Positions 54,158 to 62,729 of a DNA stretch of 64,000 nt are shown here, piece after piece (the stretch's first letter is position 1; every line of letters begins with the position of its first letter). The DNA is taken from positions 372,001 through 436,000 of the forward strand of contig CAXXOH010000003.1 of assembly GCA_963675185.2 (NCBI GenBank). The letters run 5' to 3'. The notes under the pieces were generated by a model. That model ran no database searches. It saw only the letters and a list, made by a program, of their open reading frames with translations, and was not told the origin of the DNA. Made by a program: the position numbers and the translations under genes. Source of the stretch: Ilyobacter_A sp963675185. GTDB taxonomy: Bacteria > Fusobacteriota > Fusobacteriia > Fusobacteriales > Fusobacteriaceae.

Positions 54158-55006
54158 TTGAATCTAATCGATGGGAAAAAGATATCAAATGAAATAAAAG
54201 AGGAAATAAAACAAGAGATAGAGGTTATAAAAAAAGTTGACGGGAAGGTGCCGGGGCTTGCCGTGGTGCTTGTAGGAGAAAATCCTGCTTCTAAAGTTTA
54301 TGTTGGTTCAAAGGAAAAAACTTGCAACGCCCTTGGAATGCACTCAGAAAAGTATGTATTACCTGAGACTACTTCTGAAAAAGAACTTTTGGAACTTATA
54401 GAAACCTTGAATAATAAGGATGAGATAAACGGCATCCTGGTTCAGCTGCCGCTTCCAAAGCATATAGATGAAAAAAAGGTAATACACGCCATAACACCTG
54501 AAAAGGATGTTGATGGTTTCCATCCAGAGAATGTTGGAAAACTACTTATAGGGGATGACACCTTTAAGTCCTGTACTCCATACGGCGTTGTGGAACTTTT
54601 AAAGAGAACTGGCGTAGAACTTTCTGGTAAAGATATCGTGATAGTAGGTAGGAGTAACATAGTAGGTAAACCTCTAGCTGCTCTACTTATAAATGAAAGT
54701 GCCACAGTTACAGTTTGCCACAGTAGAACAAAGGAATTAAAAGAGGTTATAAAAAGAGCTGAGATAGTAGTAGTTGCAGTTGGAAGGGAAAGGTTCCTCA
54801 AAGAGGATATGGTGAAAGAGGGAGCCATTGTAATAGATGTAGGAATAAACAGGGATAGCGACGGGAAGCTTTGTGGAGACGTAGATTTTGAGAACGTCAG
54901 CAAGAAAACGTCTTACATAACTCCTGTACCAGGTGGTGTAGGTCCCATGACTATAGCTATGCTTATGAAAAACACTTTAAAAGCTTACAAAATGTCTAAA
55001 GACTAG
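54158..55006 (+). CDS. folD: Bifunctional methylene-THF dehydrogenase/cyclohydrolase
   Basis: A 282-residue FolD. It shows VGENPASKVYVGSKEKTC (catalytic Lys in the YxxxK-like motif), GILVQLPLPKHIDEKKVIHAITPEKDVDGFHPENVG, VVIVGRSNIVGKPLAALL-type NADP site (IVIVGRSNIVGKPLA) and the PVPGGVGPMTIAMLM tail. It interconverts 5,10-methylene-THF and 10-formyl-THF. The start is TTG at 54158 after AAGGGGGA, immediately behind rex. Confidence 0.95.
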   Translation: MNLIDGKKISNEIKEEIKQEIEVIKKVDGKVPGLAVVLVGENPASKVYVGSKEKTCNALGMHSEKYVLPETTSEKELLELIETLNNKDEINGILVQLPLPKHIDEKKVIHAITPEKDVDGFHPENVGKLLIGDDTFKSCTPYGVVELLKRTGVELSGKDIVIVGRSNIVGKPLAALLINESATVTVCHSRTKELKEVIKRAEIVVVAVGRERFLKEDMVKEGAIVIDVGINRDSDGKLCGDVDFENVSKKTSYITPVPGGVGPMTIAMLMKNTLKAYKMSKD

Positions 55007-55084
55007 ACTTTGGAAAAGATAAAAAACTTGAATTATCCTTTGAAAAATGATACTATAAATTTTGATGAATTATTTTTATAGAGG

Positions 55085-55546
55085 GTGATTAAAATAGATC
55101 ATAAAAAGGTTAAGAGGGAGTACTACATAGTAGACAAGGAAATTTTACCTACTTCCATTCAAAAAGTTATAGCGGTCAATGATCTTGTCCAAAGTGAAAA
55201 AATATCAAAGTATGAAGCCATAAAAAGGATTGGTATCAGTAGAAGTACTTATTATAAATATAAAGATTATATAAGGCCTTTTTTCGAAAGTGGAAGGGAC
55301 ACGGTATTTAGCCTCTACCTATCCATGTACGACAAACCAGGAGTTCTTTCTAGCATACTAGATATAATAGCTGATTCTGAGATGAATATTTTGACAATTA
55401 TCCAGAATATACCAATAGATGGGATGTCTATGGCTACTCTTTCTGTACAGACGACTGAGGACTCACTGAGAAAAATCGAGAGCACCTTAGAAAAAATAAG
55501 GCAACTCAGCGGCATAAAGGACTTAAGAATAATAGGAAATAATTAG
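55085..55546 (+). CDS. ACT-domain protein (UPF0735/PheB-like)
   Basis: A 153-residue protein with an N-terminal helix-turn-helix-like segment (EKISKYEAIKRIGISRSTYYKYKDYIRPF, about residues 37-65) and a C-terminal ACT domain (LYLSMYDKPGVLSSILDIIADSEMNILTIIQNIPIDG). ACT domains bind amino acids, so it may be a small amino-acid-responsive regulator. The first in-frame start is GTG at 55085, but that GTG lies inside the Shine-Dalgarno-like GAGGGTGAT. A non-canonical ATT or ATA start a few codons on is also possible, and no ATG is available. Confidence 0.82.
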   Translation: MIKIDHKKVKREYYIVDKEILPTSIQKVIAVNDLVQSEKISKYEAIKRIGISRSTYYKYKDYIRPFFESGRDTVFSLYLSMYDKPGVLSSILDIIADSEMNILTIIQNIPIDGMSMATLSVQTTEDSLRKIESTLEKIRQLSGIKDLRIIGNN

Positions 55547-55554
55547 GAGGATAA

Positions 55555-56037
55555 ATGAAAATAGATACTAAGTTGATAAAAGAACTTGCAGGTGATATAG
55601 AAAAGTACAACTTAGAGGAGATAACCCTAGAGAGTGAGGGGACTAAGGTAACTTTGAAACGAGAAACGGTTTCTTTGGCACCTTCAGTTATTCAGCCGAA
55701 CATGGTTTCCATGGCAGCTCCTGCGGCACCAGTTAGAGCTGCTGCTACAAAATCTATAGATGCAAAACAGGAAGATGTATCGGCTACCGAAACTTACCCT
55801 TCAGTTGATTCTCCAATGATAGGAACTTTTTACAAGTCTCCTGCACCAGGAGCGGCCCCATTTATAAAAGAGGGTGACATGGTAAGCGCAGGTGATACAC
55901 TTTGTATAGTTGAGGCTATGAAGCTTATGAATGAAGTAAAAACTGACAAAAGCGGTAAGGTTGTAAAGATTTTAGTCCAAGACGGCAAGCCGGTTAAAAA
56001 AGGAGAAAAACTAATTCTTATAGACACCAATGCATAA
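55555..56037 (+). CDS. accB: Biotin carboxyl carrier protein of acetyl-CoA carboxylase
   Basis: A 160-residue BCCP. It has an N-terminal part (KELAGDIEKYNLEEITLESEGTKVTLKR), an Ala/Pro linker (about residues 52-80), and a C-terminal biotinyl domain with SPMIGTFYKSPAPGA, a thumb-like insert and EAMKLMNE whose Lys123 receives biotin. It carries CO2 for malonyl-CoA formation in fatty acid synthesis. accC does not follow here; a terminator does, so it is apparently separated from the other acc genes. Confidence 0.93.
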   Translation: MKIDTKLIKELAGDIEKYNLEEITLESEGTKVTLKRETVSLAPSVIQPNMVSMAAPAAPVRAAATKSIDAKQEDVSATETYPSVDSPMIGTFYKSPAPGAAPFIKEGDMVSAGDTLCIVEAMKLMNEVKTDKSGKVVKILVQDGKPVKKGEKLILIDTNA

Positions 56038-56066
56038 AAACACCACAAGGTGTTTTTTGTTTTTTG
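56034..56066 (+). terminator. Terminator after accB
   Basis: AAAAAACACC-ACAA-GGTGTTTTTT is followed by GTTTTTT, overlapping the accB stop region. Confidence 0.8.
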
Positions 56067-56085
56067 AAGGAATTTATTTGTGGTT

Positions 56086-56113
56086 TTGTAAATTGTATTA
56101 TGTGTAGTATAAT
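56086..56113 (+). promoter_or_regulatory. Promoter for ndk
   Basis: TTGTAA (56086-56091), a 16-base spacer and TATAAT (56108-56113) lie 43 bases before the ATG. Confidence 0.5.
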
Positions 56114-56156
56114 ATAATTAAAATTGCTAACAAAAACTGACAAAAGGGGGCTATTA

Positions 56157-56624
56157 ATGGAGAAAAGCTTTGTCATGATCAAACCTGGAGCCGTTCAAAG
56201 GGAGCTTGTAGGGGAGATTATATCTAGGATAGAAAAAAAGGGCATCAAAATAGTCGGGATGAAGCTCATGCAGATAAGCGAGGAGTTAGCAAAAAAACAC
56301 TACTCAGAACATCAGGGTAAGCCGTTTTTTCAGGAACTTATAAAGGGAATAACAGCAGGACCGGTGGTGGCCATGGCGATAGAGGGGGAAAATATTATAA
56401 AAATAATGAGAGGCATGGCCGGGGCAACAAGACCAGAAGAAGCCCTTCCTGGAACTATTAGAGGTGACTATGTATTGGATACAGGTAAAAACGTAATACA
56501 TACATCTGACTCCTCGGATAGCGCCAAAAGAGAGGTCGAACTCTTTTTTAAAAAAGAGGAGATTTTGGACTATGAATTAGCTACCAAAAATTGGATATAT
56601 ACGCTGCCGGATTACATAAAATAG
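56157..56624 (+). CDS. ndk: Nucleoside diphosphate kinase
   Basis: A 155-residue NDPK. FVMIKPGAVQRELVGEII is the N-terminal Lys motif, RGMAGATRPEEALPGTIRGDY the nucleotide-binding loop, and NVIHTSDSSDSAKRE contains the phosphoryl-accepting His115. The usual HGSDS reads HTSDS, a tolerated variant. It transfers phosphate between NTP and NDP. The open frame begins at 56124, but AAGGGGG before ATG at 56157 marks the start. Confidence 0.94.
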   Translation: MEKSFVMIKPGAVQRELVGEIISRIEKKGIKIVGMKLMQISEELAKKHYSEHQGKPFFQELIKGITAGPVVAMAIEGENIIKIMRGMAGATRPEEALPGTIRGDYVLDTGKNVIHTSDSSDSAKREVELFFKKEEILDYELATKNWIYTLPDYIK

Positions 56625-56678
56625 GCGTTGTATTATAAGGTGGTTTATGATAAAATTACAGTAATTTAGGAGGGGCAT

Positions 56679-57122
56679 ATGAAGAAAATATCGGACATCA
56701 TGAACACTAATTTAATAACTATAGATAAAGAAACCAATTTGAAAGAAATTTTAAAGATAATGCAGGAAAAAGGAATAGGGAGGCTGCCTGTAATAGAGAA
56801 TAACATGCTTATAGGTGTGGTCACAAGAGACGATATCCTAGTAAAGCAGGAAAAAGCCCCAGTTCCGATTACAGTTGCATTTTGGGACTTGTTCATAACC
56901 CTGCCTCACAGCAAGCATTTTCAGGAAAGACTGAAAAAATTGACGGCTTATAAAGCTGAGGAAATAATGAATACAGACTACCTTTTGGTTGAAAAGGAAT
57001 CCGATCTAGAAGAGGTAGTGACTAAGATTGTAGAAGAGGACTATAAATACGCTCTTATAGGAAACAAAAGCCATTTGGAAGGGATAATAACTAAAACAGA
57101 CCTTATAAACAAGTGTTTTTAA
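56679..57122 (+). CDS. Two-CBS-domain protein
   Basis: A 147-residue protein composed of a CBS pair: ISDIMNTNLITIDKETNLKEILKIMQEKGIGRLPVIENNMLIGVVTRDDI (residues 4-53), a spacer of about 35 residues with PVPITVAFWDLFI, and AEEIMNTDYLLVEKESDLEEVVTKIVEEDYKYALIGNKSHLEGIITKTDLI. The fold normally binds adenine nucleotides. Its spacer is like that of AcuB-like or CBS-ACT relatives but no third domain exists. It is flanked by its own RBS (AGGAGGGG) and a strong terminator. It is likely a nucleotide-sensing partner; the target is unknown. Confidence 0.85.
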   Translation: MKKISDIMNTNLITIDKETNLKEILKIMQEKGIGRLPVIENNMLIGVVTRDDILVKQEKAPVPITVAFWDLFITLPHSKHFQERLKKLTAYKAEEIMNTDYLLVEKESDLEEVVTKIVEEDYKYALIGNKSHLEGIITKTDLINKCF

Positions 57123-57127
57123 ATAAT

Positions 57128-57168
57128 TATTACAAAAACATAGTCACACTATGTTTTTGTAATTTTAA
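57128..57168 (+). terminator. Terminator after the CBS gene
   Basis: TTACAAAAACATAGT-CAC-ACTATGTTTTTGTAA is a perfect 15-bp stem followed by TTTTAAAT. Confidence 0.75.
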
Positions 57169-57204
57169 ATTATAATTTTATGAATAAGGAAGGTGCACGA
57201 AGAC

Positions 57205-58479
57205 TTGGATACATATGAGCAGAGTATTATTTTAGTTGTATTAATACTTCTTTCAGGAATTTTTTCGGCTTCAGAGACAGCTTTGACAGCATTTAAAAGG
57301 ATTAAGCTTTCTGTGGTCGAAAAGGAAAATATAAAAGCAGCAGAACTTTTAAAAAGATGGTTAAAAAGACCTAACGAGATACTGACTGCAATTCTTTTGG
57401 GGAACAATATAGTGAACATACTGGCCTCTTCAATTGCAACTGTTTTAGCGATTCAGATAATAGGGGAAGACAGCGAGGGCAACGCCGTGGCGTTAGCCAC
57501 TCTGGTGATGACTTTTGTAATTCTAGTTTTCGGGGAGATAACGCCTAAGATTGTGGCTAAAAGTTACTCTGATACTGTATCTAGGATAGTAATCCTGCCT
57601 ATATACTATTTTTCTATTATACTTTATCCGCTTATTATAGTACTTATGTTTATCTCCAAGACTATCAGCAAAATATTTGGAATAAGAATAGACAATGAAA
57701 ATTTGATGATAACCGAAGATGATATAAAGTCATTTGTAAATGTAGGGGAAGCAGAAGGTATCATAGAAGAAGAAGAAAAAGAGATGATACACTCTATATT
57801 TGAATTTGGAGACACCGCCGTTAAGGAGGTTTTTGTGCCTAGGACATCCATGTTCGCCCTAGAGGGGGCCCAGACCATAGACGAAGTTTGGGATGAGATA
57901 GTGAACAAGGGGTTTTCCAGGATACCGGTGTATGAGGAGAGGATAGACAATATAATAGGGATACTTTACATAAAGGATCTATTAAATGTGGTAAAAGAGG
58001 GGCAAACATCAAAAGAGATAAGGAACTTTGTGAGGGACGCGTATTTCGTTCCCGAGACAAAACCGCTTTTCGAGCTCCTAGATGAATTTAGGAAGAAACA
58101 GGTGCACATAGCTATAGCCCTAGACGAGTATGGGGGGACTGTGGGCATGCTTACCATAGAAGACCTCTTAGAGGAGATAGTCGGCGAGATAAAAGATGAA
58201 TATGACGAAGAGGAAGATGATATCAGAAAGCTCGGCGACTATAAGTATAAGGTAGACGCTATGATAGACGTGGAGACGCTGAACAAAAAATTGCAGACAG
58301 ACATCCCTGAATCAGAAAACTATGAGACCTTGGGTGGGTTCATACAGACAACCTTAGGTAGGGTTGCCGAAAAGGACGACATACTTGAAAGCGACAATAT
58401 AAAGATAAGGATATTAAAAACAGAGAAGCACAGGATTGATCAGGTCTTAATCGAAATTTTGAATAAGGAGGAAGAATGA
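57205..58479 (+). CDS. CNNM/CorC-type membrane protein (hemolysin-like transporter)
   Basis: A roughly 424-residue protein. The DUF21/CNNM domain (about residues 1-185) has four hydrophobic segments including SGIFSASETALTAFKRIKLS and VTFVILVFGEITPKI-type sequence. A CBS pair (about 205-325) follows, with VFVPRTSMFALE and IDNIIGILYIKDLL, and a C-terminal CorC_HlyC domain carries YKVDAMIDVETLNKKL. Family members export or control Mg2+ or Co2+. GTG at 57193 is in frame, but it overlaps the AAGGAAGG site, so TTG at 57205 is likelier. Confidence 0.88.
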   Translation: MDTYEQSIILVVLILLSGIFSASETALTAFKRIKLSVVEKENIKAAELLKRWLKRPNEILTAILLGNNIVNILASSIATVLAIQIIGEDSEGNAVALATLVMTFVILVFGEITPKIVAKSYSDTVSRIVILPIYYFSIILYPLIIVLMFISKTISKIFGIRIDNENLMITEDDIKSFVNVGEAEGIIEEEEKEMIHSIFEFGDTAVKEVFVPRTSMFALEGAQTIDEVWDEIVNKGFSRIPVYEERIDNIIGILYIKDLLNVVKEGQTSKEIRNFVRDAYFVPETKPLFELLDEFRKKQVHIAIALDEYGGTVGMLTIEDLLEEIVGEIKDEYDEEEDDIRKLGDYKYKVDAMIDVETLNKKLQTDIPESENYETLGGFIQTTLGRVAEKDDILESDNIKIRILKTEKHRIDQVLIEILNKEEE

Positions 58480-59135
58480 AAAAACTGAAAACATACTTTT
58501 TAACTGGATTGGTTTCATCTCTTCCACTTATAATAACGCTTTATCTGTTTTCAGGAATATGGGATTTTTTACTTACAAAGATAGAAAAAACTATCCCGGT
58601 AAGTACCATAGTAGAATATTTGGTGAAAAATTATTTTAAGGACGACTACGTAGCAAAATTAATAGTTAAGTGGAGTGTTTATCTGACAGTCTTTGTAATT
58701 TTGTTTTTTATAATAGTTTTGGTCGGTGTAACATTGAGAAATGTAATGGGACACAAAATAGCGAAATACTTCGACAGCATATTTTTTAAAATCCCGATAA
58801 TAAAGCAGGTTTATGCTACCCTAAAGCAGATAAGCGATATGATTCTTTCGGGCTCTAGCAAGGCGTACCAGAAGGTCGTATTGGTAGAGTACCCTAGGAA
58901 AGGCATTTACAGTCTTGGTTTTTTGACGAATTATAAAAATGAGTATTTTGAAAATATATCCGGCGAGGAGAGGCTTGTGAATATATTTATCCCAACATCT
59001 CCTAACCCCACTTCAGGAATGTTTATAATGATGAGCACTAGGGAAGTGATAGAGCTTGATCTAAAGGTAGATGAAGCTGTGAAACTAATAATATCTGGAG
59101 GAGCCATATTACCAAATAATTTCAAAAAAAAATAG
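58476..59135 (+). CDS. DUF502 membrane protein
   Basis: A 219-residue protein with two transmembrane segments (about residues 7-26 and 66-88) and the DUF502 body: FFKIPIIKQVYATLKQISDMI, VVLVEYPRKGIYSLGFLT, NIFIPTSPNPTSGMFIMMSTREVIELDLKVDEAVKLIISGGAI. DUF502 proteins are widespread inner-membrane proteins of undefined function. Its ATG overlaps the CNNM stop by 4 bases, so a link to that transporter is likely. An AAGGAGGAAG site precedes it. Confidence 0.88.
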   Translation: MKKLKTYFLTGLVSSLPLIITLYLFSGIWDFLLTKIEKTIPVSTIVEYLVKNYFKDDYVAKLIVKWSVYLTVFVILFFIIVLVGVTLRNVMGHKIAKYFDSIFFKIPIIKQVYATLKQISDMILSGSSKAYQKVVLVEYPRKGIYSLGFLTNYKNEYFENISGEERLVNIFIPTSPNPTSGMFIMMSTREVIELDLKVDEAVKLIISGGAILPNNFKKK

Positions 59136-59146
59136 GGGGCTAATCT

Positions 59147-60049
59147 ATGAAAAAATCTCACTTAGCGATATTAATATTAGCTTTTATATTGGTAGGATGC
59201 ACAAACGCCGGCAAGAGGAGCAAAACAGAGTACCTGGTTATAAAGGGGATCAATTTGTCGCAGGAAGGTAATTATACTCAAGCTTTAAAAGAATTTGAAT
59301 CGGCGTACAAAAAAGACAAGAAAAACCTCATTGTATTGAGGCAGATGGCATATATATACAGCAATTTTGGCGATTATAATAAGGCAAAGAGATATTACAA
59401 TGAAGTACTGCTCATAGAGGAGAATGACCCGTTTGCAGTCTCCAACCTGGCTATACTCTACTATAAAACTGGGGATTATGAGAAATCACTGGCTGAAATA
59501 CAAAAATTATCACCGGATTCCATAACGGCGAAGATACAAAAGGTAAGGGCTTTTAACTACTATCAAATGGGAGATTATGATAAAGCTCTGTATTATTTTG
59601 AAAATATGCTGAGTACAACCGACTATATAGATGCAGAATTTACTCAAAAGTATGTGGATACGCTCAAGAAAAAAGGGAACAGCAACAAGGGGTATATGTA
59701 CTTGTATGAAGTCTATAATAAGTACAATAGGGCTCTTGACGTATCACTGCTATACAGTGAATATGTATACAGTGAATTTAATGATGTAAATTCTGCTATA
59801 GACGTTTTAGAGAAGTATACACTCAATGTAGACAGAAATGAAGCAGTATTCTTCAAATTGGCTAATTATTATTATTTAGCTGAGAACTATAAAAAATCCA
59901 AACTATATCTAAACCTTCTTTCTGACAAGTACAAGTACCACCTGGATACCCTCAATCTGAAGATTCAGGTAGCTGAAAAACTTGGAGAAAAAGAGGAGGT
60001 CGGAAGGCTTCAAAAAACAATAAGTAATATAAAAGGGCAGGAAAAATAG
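59147..60049 (+). CDS. TPR-repeat lipoprotein
   Basis: A 300-residue protein. A lipobox LVGC (Cys18) after a hydrophobic signal makes it an outer- or inner-membrane lipoprotein. Tetratricopeptide repeats fill the rest: KGINLSQEGNYTQALKEFESAYK, RQMAYIYSNFGDYNKAKRYYNEVL, SNLAILYYKTGDYEKSLAEIQ, FNYYQMGDYDKALYYFEN and weaker ones after. It is probably a protein-binding scaffold. It follows DUF502 by 11 bases and precedes the GAF/PP2C-like gene by one base. Confidence 0.88.
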   Translation: MKKSHLAILILAFILVGCTNAGKRSKTEYLVIKGINLSQEGNYTQALKEFESAYKKDKKNLIVLRQMAYIYSNFGDYNKAKRYYNEVLLIEENDPFAVSNLAILYYKTGDYEKSLAEIQKLSPDSITAKIQKVRAFNYYQMGDYDKALYYFENMLSTTDYIDAEFTQKYVDTLKKKGNSNKGYMYLYEVYNKYNRALDVSLLYSEYVYSEFNDVNSAIDVLEKYTLNVDRNEAVFFKLANYYYLAENYKKSKLYLNLLSDKYKYHLDTLNLKIQVAEKLGEKEEVGRLQKTISNIKGQEK

Positions 60050-60050
60050 G

Positions 60051-62270
60051 ATGAAAGAGTGGAAAATAAGTTTATTCTATAAGCTGGTTATTTTTTTTAT
60101 TTTTGCGATTCTACCGAATTTCATAATAAATTATATAAAAATATTTACGCTGGATATACAAAAGTACATAATATTATATTCATTTGAGATAATACTTTTA
60201 GTATGTCTATATGTAATTTTTGGAATAAGGCTTAGGCTCTATTCTGGAAAGCTTATAGATAAGGTAAAGAGGATAAATCAAAGATACGGCATAGAAAATA
60301 CCTATTCAAAACCTATAATGGGTGTAGAAACATTCATAGATTTTGAATACTATTTTAACGAAGAGATAAACAAGCTTGCTAGATGTATAGACGACCAGAA
60401 AAAAGAGGTGGAGAAACTGAGGAAGGAAAACCTTACGAGGTTCCAACTGAAGGAGTATCAGTTAAAAAGCGTAATAGAGGAGGTCAATAACCTTAATGAG
60501 AGCCTTTTAAACAAGGAGAGGGTATTGGACTCCTTTATGAATATTTTCAAGGACCTCATAGACACCAAGCTAAATTACTCCATGTTTTTCGAGGAATTGC
60601 TCTACCTGCTTGAAAAAAACTTCAGCATAGAAGACCTAGTTATACTCAGGCCCGTCGGAGAGGAGTACAAACAGTATGTGAAACTTTCTAGGAGTGTGGC
60701 ATTCAACGAGAAGGTATACCAGGAGCTTAAAAAACTTACTTCCGGAGTTTATTTTAACCACAGTATAAACCAGATAAGCGGATACAAACTGATTATAAAT
60801 TTGGAAAATCCACTTAGAAAACACGGGTATATATTTTTGAATGGAGAAAATATCGACAAGTACACCACGAACAGCACCCTAATGAAGATAATAGAGGTAA
60901 TAGCCCACGAGACCACGAACTTGGCTGAAAATATATATCAAACCGACCTACTTAGGGAAAAGATCTCCATATGCGAGTATGAGAAGGACGACTTAAAGCA
61001 TAAACTGGTTCAAAAGGATGAAGAGCTAGAGGAGAGGCTGATAGAACTAAACGACAGGTACGACGAAGTGACTCTTTTTTACGATATGATGAAGAAAGTG
61101 CAAGGGGAATTCGATCAAAAAAATTTCGAAAAGACCTATTTAAAAGCGCTTACTGAAAAGTTAAATGTCAGTGCAGGCTTGATATACTATTATGACAAGA
61201 ACACTGTCAACATATCCAACTTTTACAGCTCTGATAAAAAGCTCAGCAAAATAAATTTTGTTTTCTTGAAAAGATTAGAAAACATTATTTTTTCTAAAAA
61301 CGAAACCGACCAAAGTTTTTACGTAAATGACCTAAAAGATTTAAATAACTACCACCTGCTACCGGTAGAGATCAGAAAAAATATAAAAAACTTAATGAAA
61401 ATTCCTATCTATCAAAAAGGCGAGACAATAGGGGCTCTGCTGCTGATGAACAAAAACAGAGACTTCACAATGCCTGAAATCAGGTTCACCCTTTCTTTAA
61501 ACGAAATACTTGCGATAATATTGGAAAATTCTAAAAATTTACAGGTCAAAATAGATGTAGAAGCTACAAAAAAAGAGAAGGATATTTACGAAAATATACA
61601 AAAAAGGCTGCTTGTCACGGAAAACAAGACAAACAAGTATTTTGATATATCCTTTAGGAACAAAAAAAATACAGCCCTTAAAAATTCTCACTTTAAAGTA
61701 CGCGAAATAGCATCTGGAAAAATCTTCACCAGCTTTATAAATACGAACTATAAAAAATTTGACTCACTATTCATCTTAGAAAAAATAGATGGTCTCATCG
61801 AGGGGATGCTTTACTCAAAGGAGGACATATCTTTAGAAGAAACGGTAAAGGAGATAAATAGGGTACTCTATGCAGAAAGGGTAAAGGACGTGTCGCTTAC
61901 ACTAACTTTGTACGATGTAAAAAATAAGGAGTTCAGGTTTATAAATATAGGCGAAAATCTGCCGCTGATGTGTGTGGTGGAAGAAACTAAGTTTAGGAAA
62001 TTTGATACAACAAGGGAGAAGCTTGGCAACAACAAGAAAATGGAAGTAAGAGAGATAAAAACTGAGCTCGCCGGCGGCGATCTGTTCATAACGATACACC
62101 CTTATATATCCAACGTCAACCTGACTTTGGACAAGATCAGGGATGTATTGCTGAAAAATCATAAATACCCGGCTACATACATAGCAAAAAAAATATACAG
62201 CGATCTTAAGAAGACTGAGAATAGATATTTTTTAAACGCTACATCAATTTCTATTTTTAAAACCACTTAG
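60051..62270 (+). CDS. Membrane protein with coiled coil, GAF-like region and degenerate PP2C (SpoIIE-like) domain
   Basis: A 739-residue protein with two transmembrane segments (about residues 8-30 and 38-58), a coiled coil (about 95-165), GAF-like regions (about 170-290 and 350-500) and a C-terminal SpoIIE/PP2C-like domain (about 540-735). Recognisable phosphatase landmarks are TVKEINRVLYAERVKDVSLTLTLYDVKNKEFRFINIGENLP and LAGGDLFITIHPYI. The metal-binding GD-x-x-D, GDVxGHG and TDG motifs read GKIFTSF, EKIDGLIEG and TIHP, so phosphatase activity is unlikely. It starts 1 base after the TPR lipoprotein gene. Confidence 0.68.
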   Translation: MKEWKISLFYKLVIFFIFAILPNFIINYIKIFTLDIQKYIILYSFEIILLVCLYVIFGIRLRLYSGKLIDKVKRINQRYGIENTYSKPIMGVETFIDFEYYFNEEINKLARCIDDQKKEVEKLRKENLTRFQLKEYQLKSVIEEVNNLNESLLNKERVLDSFMNIFKDLIDTKLNYSMFFEELLYLLEKNFSIEDLVILRPVGEEYKQYVKLSRSVAFNEKVYQELKKLTSGVYFNHSINQISGYKLIINLENPLRKHGYIFLNGENIDKYTTNSTLMKIIEVIAHETTNLAENIYQTDLLREKISICEYEKDDLKHKLVQKDEELEERLIELNDRYDEVTLFYDMMKKVQGEFDQKNFEKTYLKALTEKLNVSAGLIYYYDKNTVNISNFYSSDKKLSKINFVFLKRLENIIFSKNETDQSFYVNDLKDLNNYHLLPVEIRKNIKNLMKIPIYQKGETIGALLLMNKNRDFTMPEIRFTLSLNEILAIILENSKNLQVKIDVEATKKEKDIYENIQKRLLVTENKTNKYFDISFRNKKNTALKNSHFKVREIASGKIFTSFINTNYKKFDSLFILEKIDGLIEGMLYSKEDISLEETVKEINRVLYAERVKDVSLTLTLYDVKNKEFRFINIGENLPLMCVVEETKFRKFDTTREKLGNNKKMEVREIKTELAGGDLFITIHPYISNVNLTLDKIRDVLLKNHKYPATYIAKKIYSDLKKTENRYFLNATSISIFKTT

Positions 62271-62288
62271 AGGTAAGCGGGAGGGGAT

Positions 62289-62726
62289 ATGAAGCAGATA
62301 AGAGTCAGAGTGGCAGGGGTGTTAGAAAACAATGGAGAAATTCTGATGATAGCCCATCAGAAAAACGGGAGAAAGTACTGGCTTTTGCCTGGAGGCGGAG
62401 TGGACTATGGGGAAACTTTTCAGGAGGCTCTAAAAAGAGAATTTAAAGAAGAAGTGAATCTGAATATAGGTGTAAAGAGCCTGCTTTTCATATCGGAGTC
62501 AATAGCTCCGGACAGTTCGAGGCACATAGTTAACATATTTTTCGAAGTTGAGCATGAAAATGGCGAGATAAAATTGGGCGAAGAGGGGATATTAAGCGAT
62601 GTTGCATATATCCCCATAGACAGAATAGACGAGTATACTGTCTACCCTAATATAAAGAAGGAATTAAAGGAGTATTTCACCTCTCATGAAAGGTGTATAC
62701 AGTATTTGGGGAACAGATGGGAGTAG
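62289..62726 (+). CDS. Nudix hydrolase
   Basis: A 145-residue protein with a complete Nudix box: GGGVDYGETFQEALKREFKEEVNLNIG at about residues 34-60 contains the REFKEEV metal ligands. Nudix enzymes hydrolyse nucleoside diphosphates linked to another moiety; the substrate cannot be assigned. It lies 18 bases after the PP2C-like gene and 3 bases before the secretion ATPase, inside the same run of genes. Confidence 0.88.
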   Translation: MKQIRVRVAGVLENNGEILMIAHQKNGRKYWLLPGGGVDYGETFQEALKREFKEEVNLNIGVKSLLFISESIAPDSSRHIVNIFFEVEHENGEIKLGEEGILSDVAYIPIDRIDEYTVYPNIKKELKEYFTSHERCIQYLGNRWE

Positions 62727-62729
62727 GGT

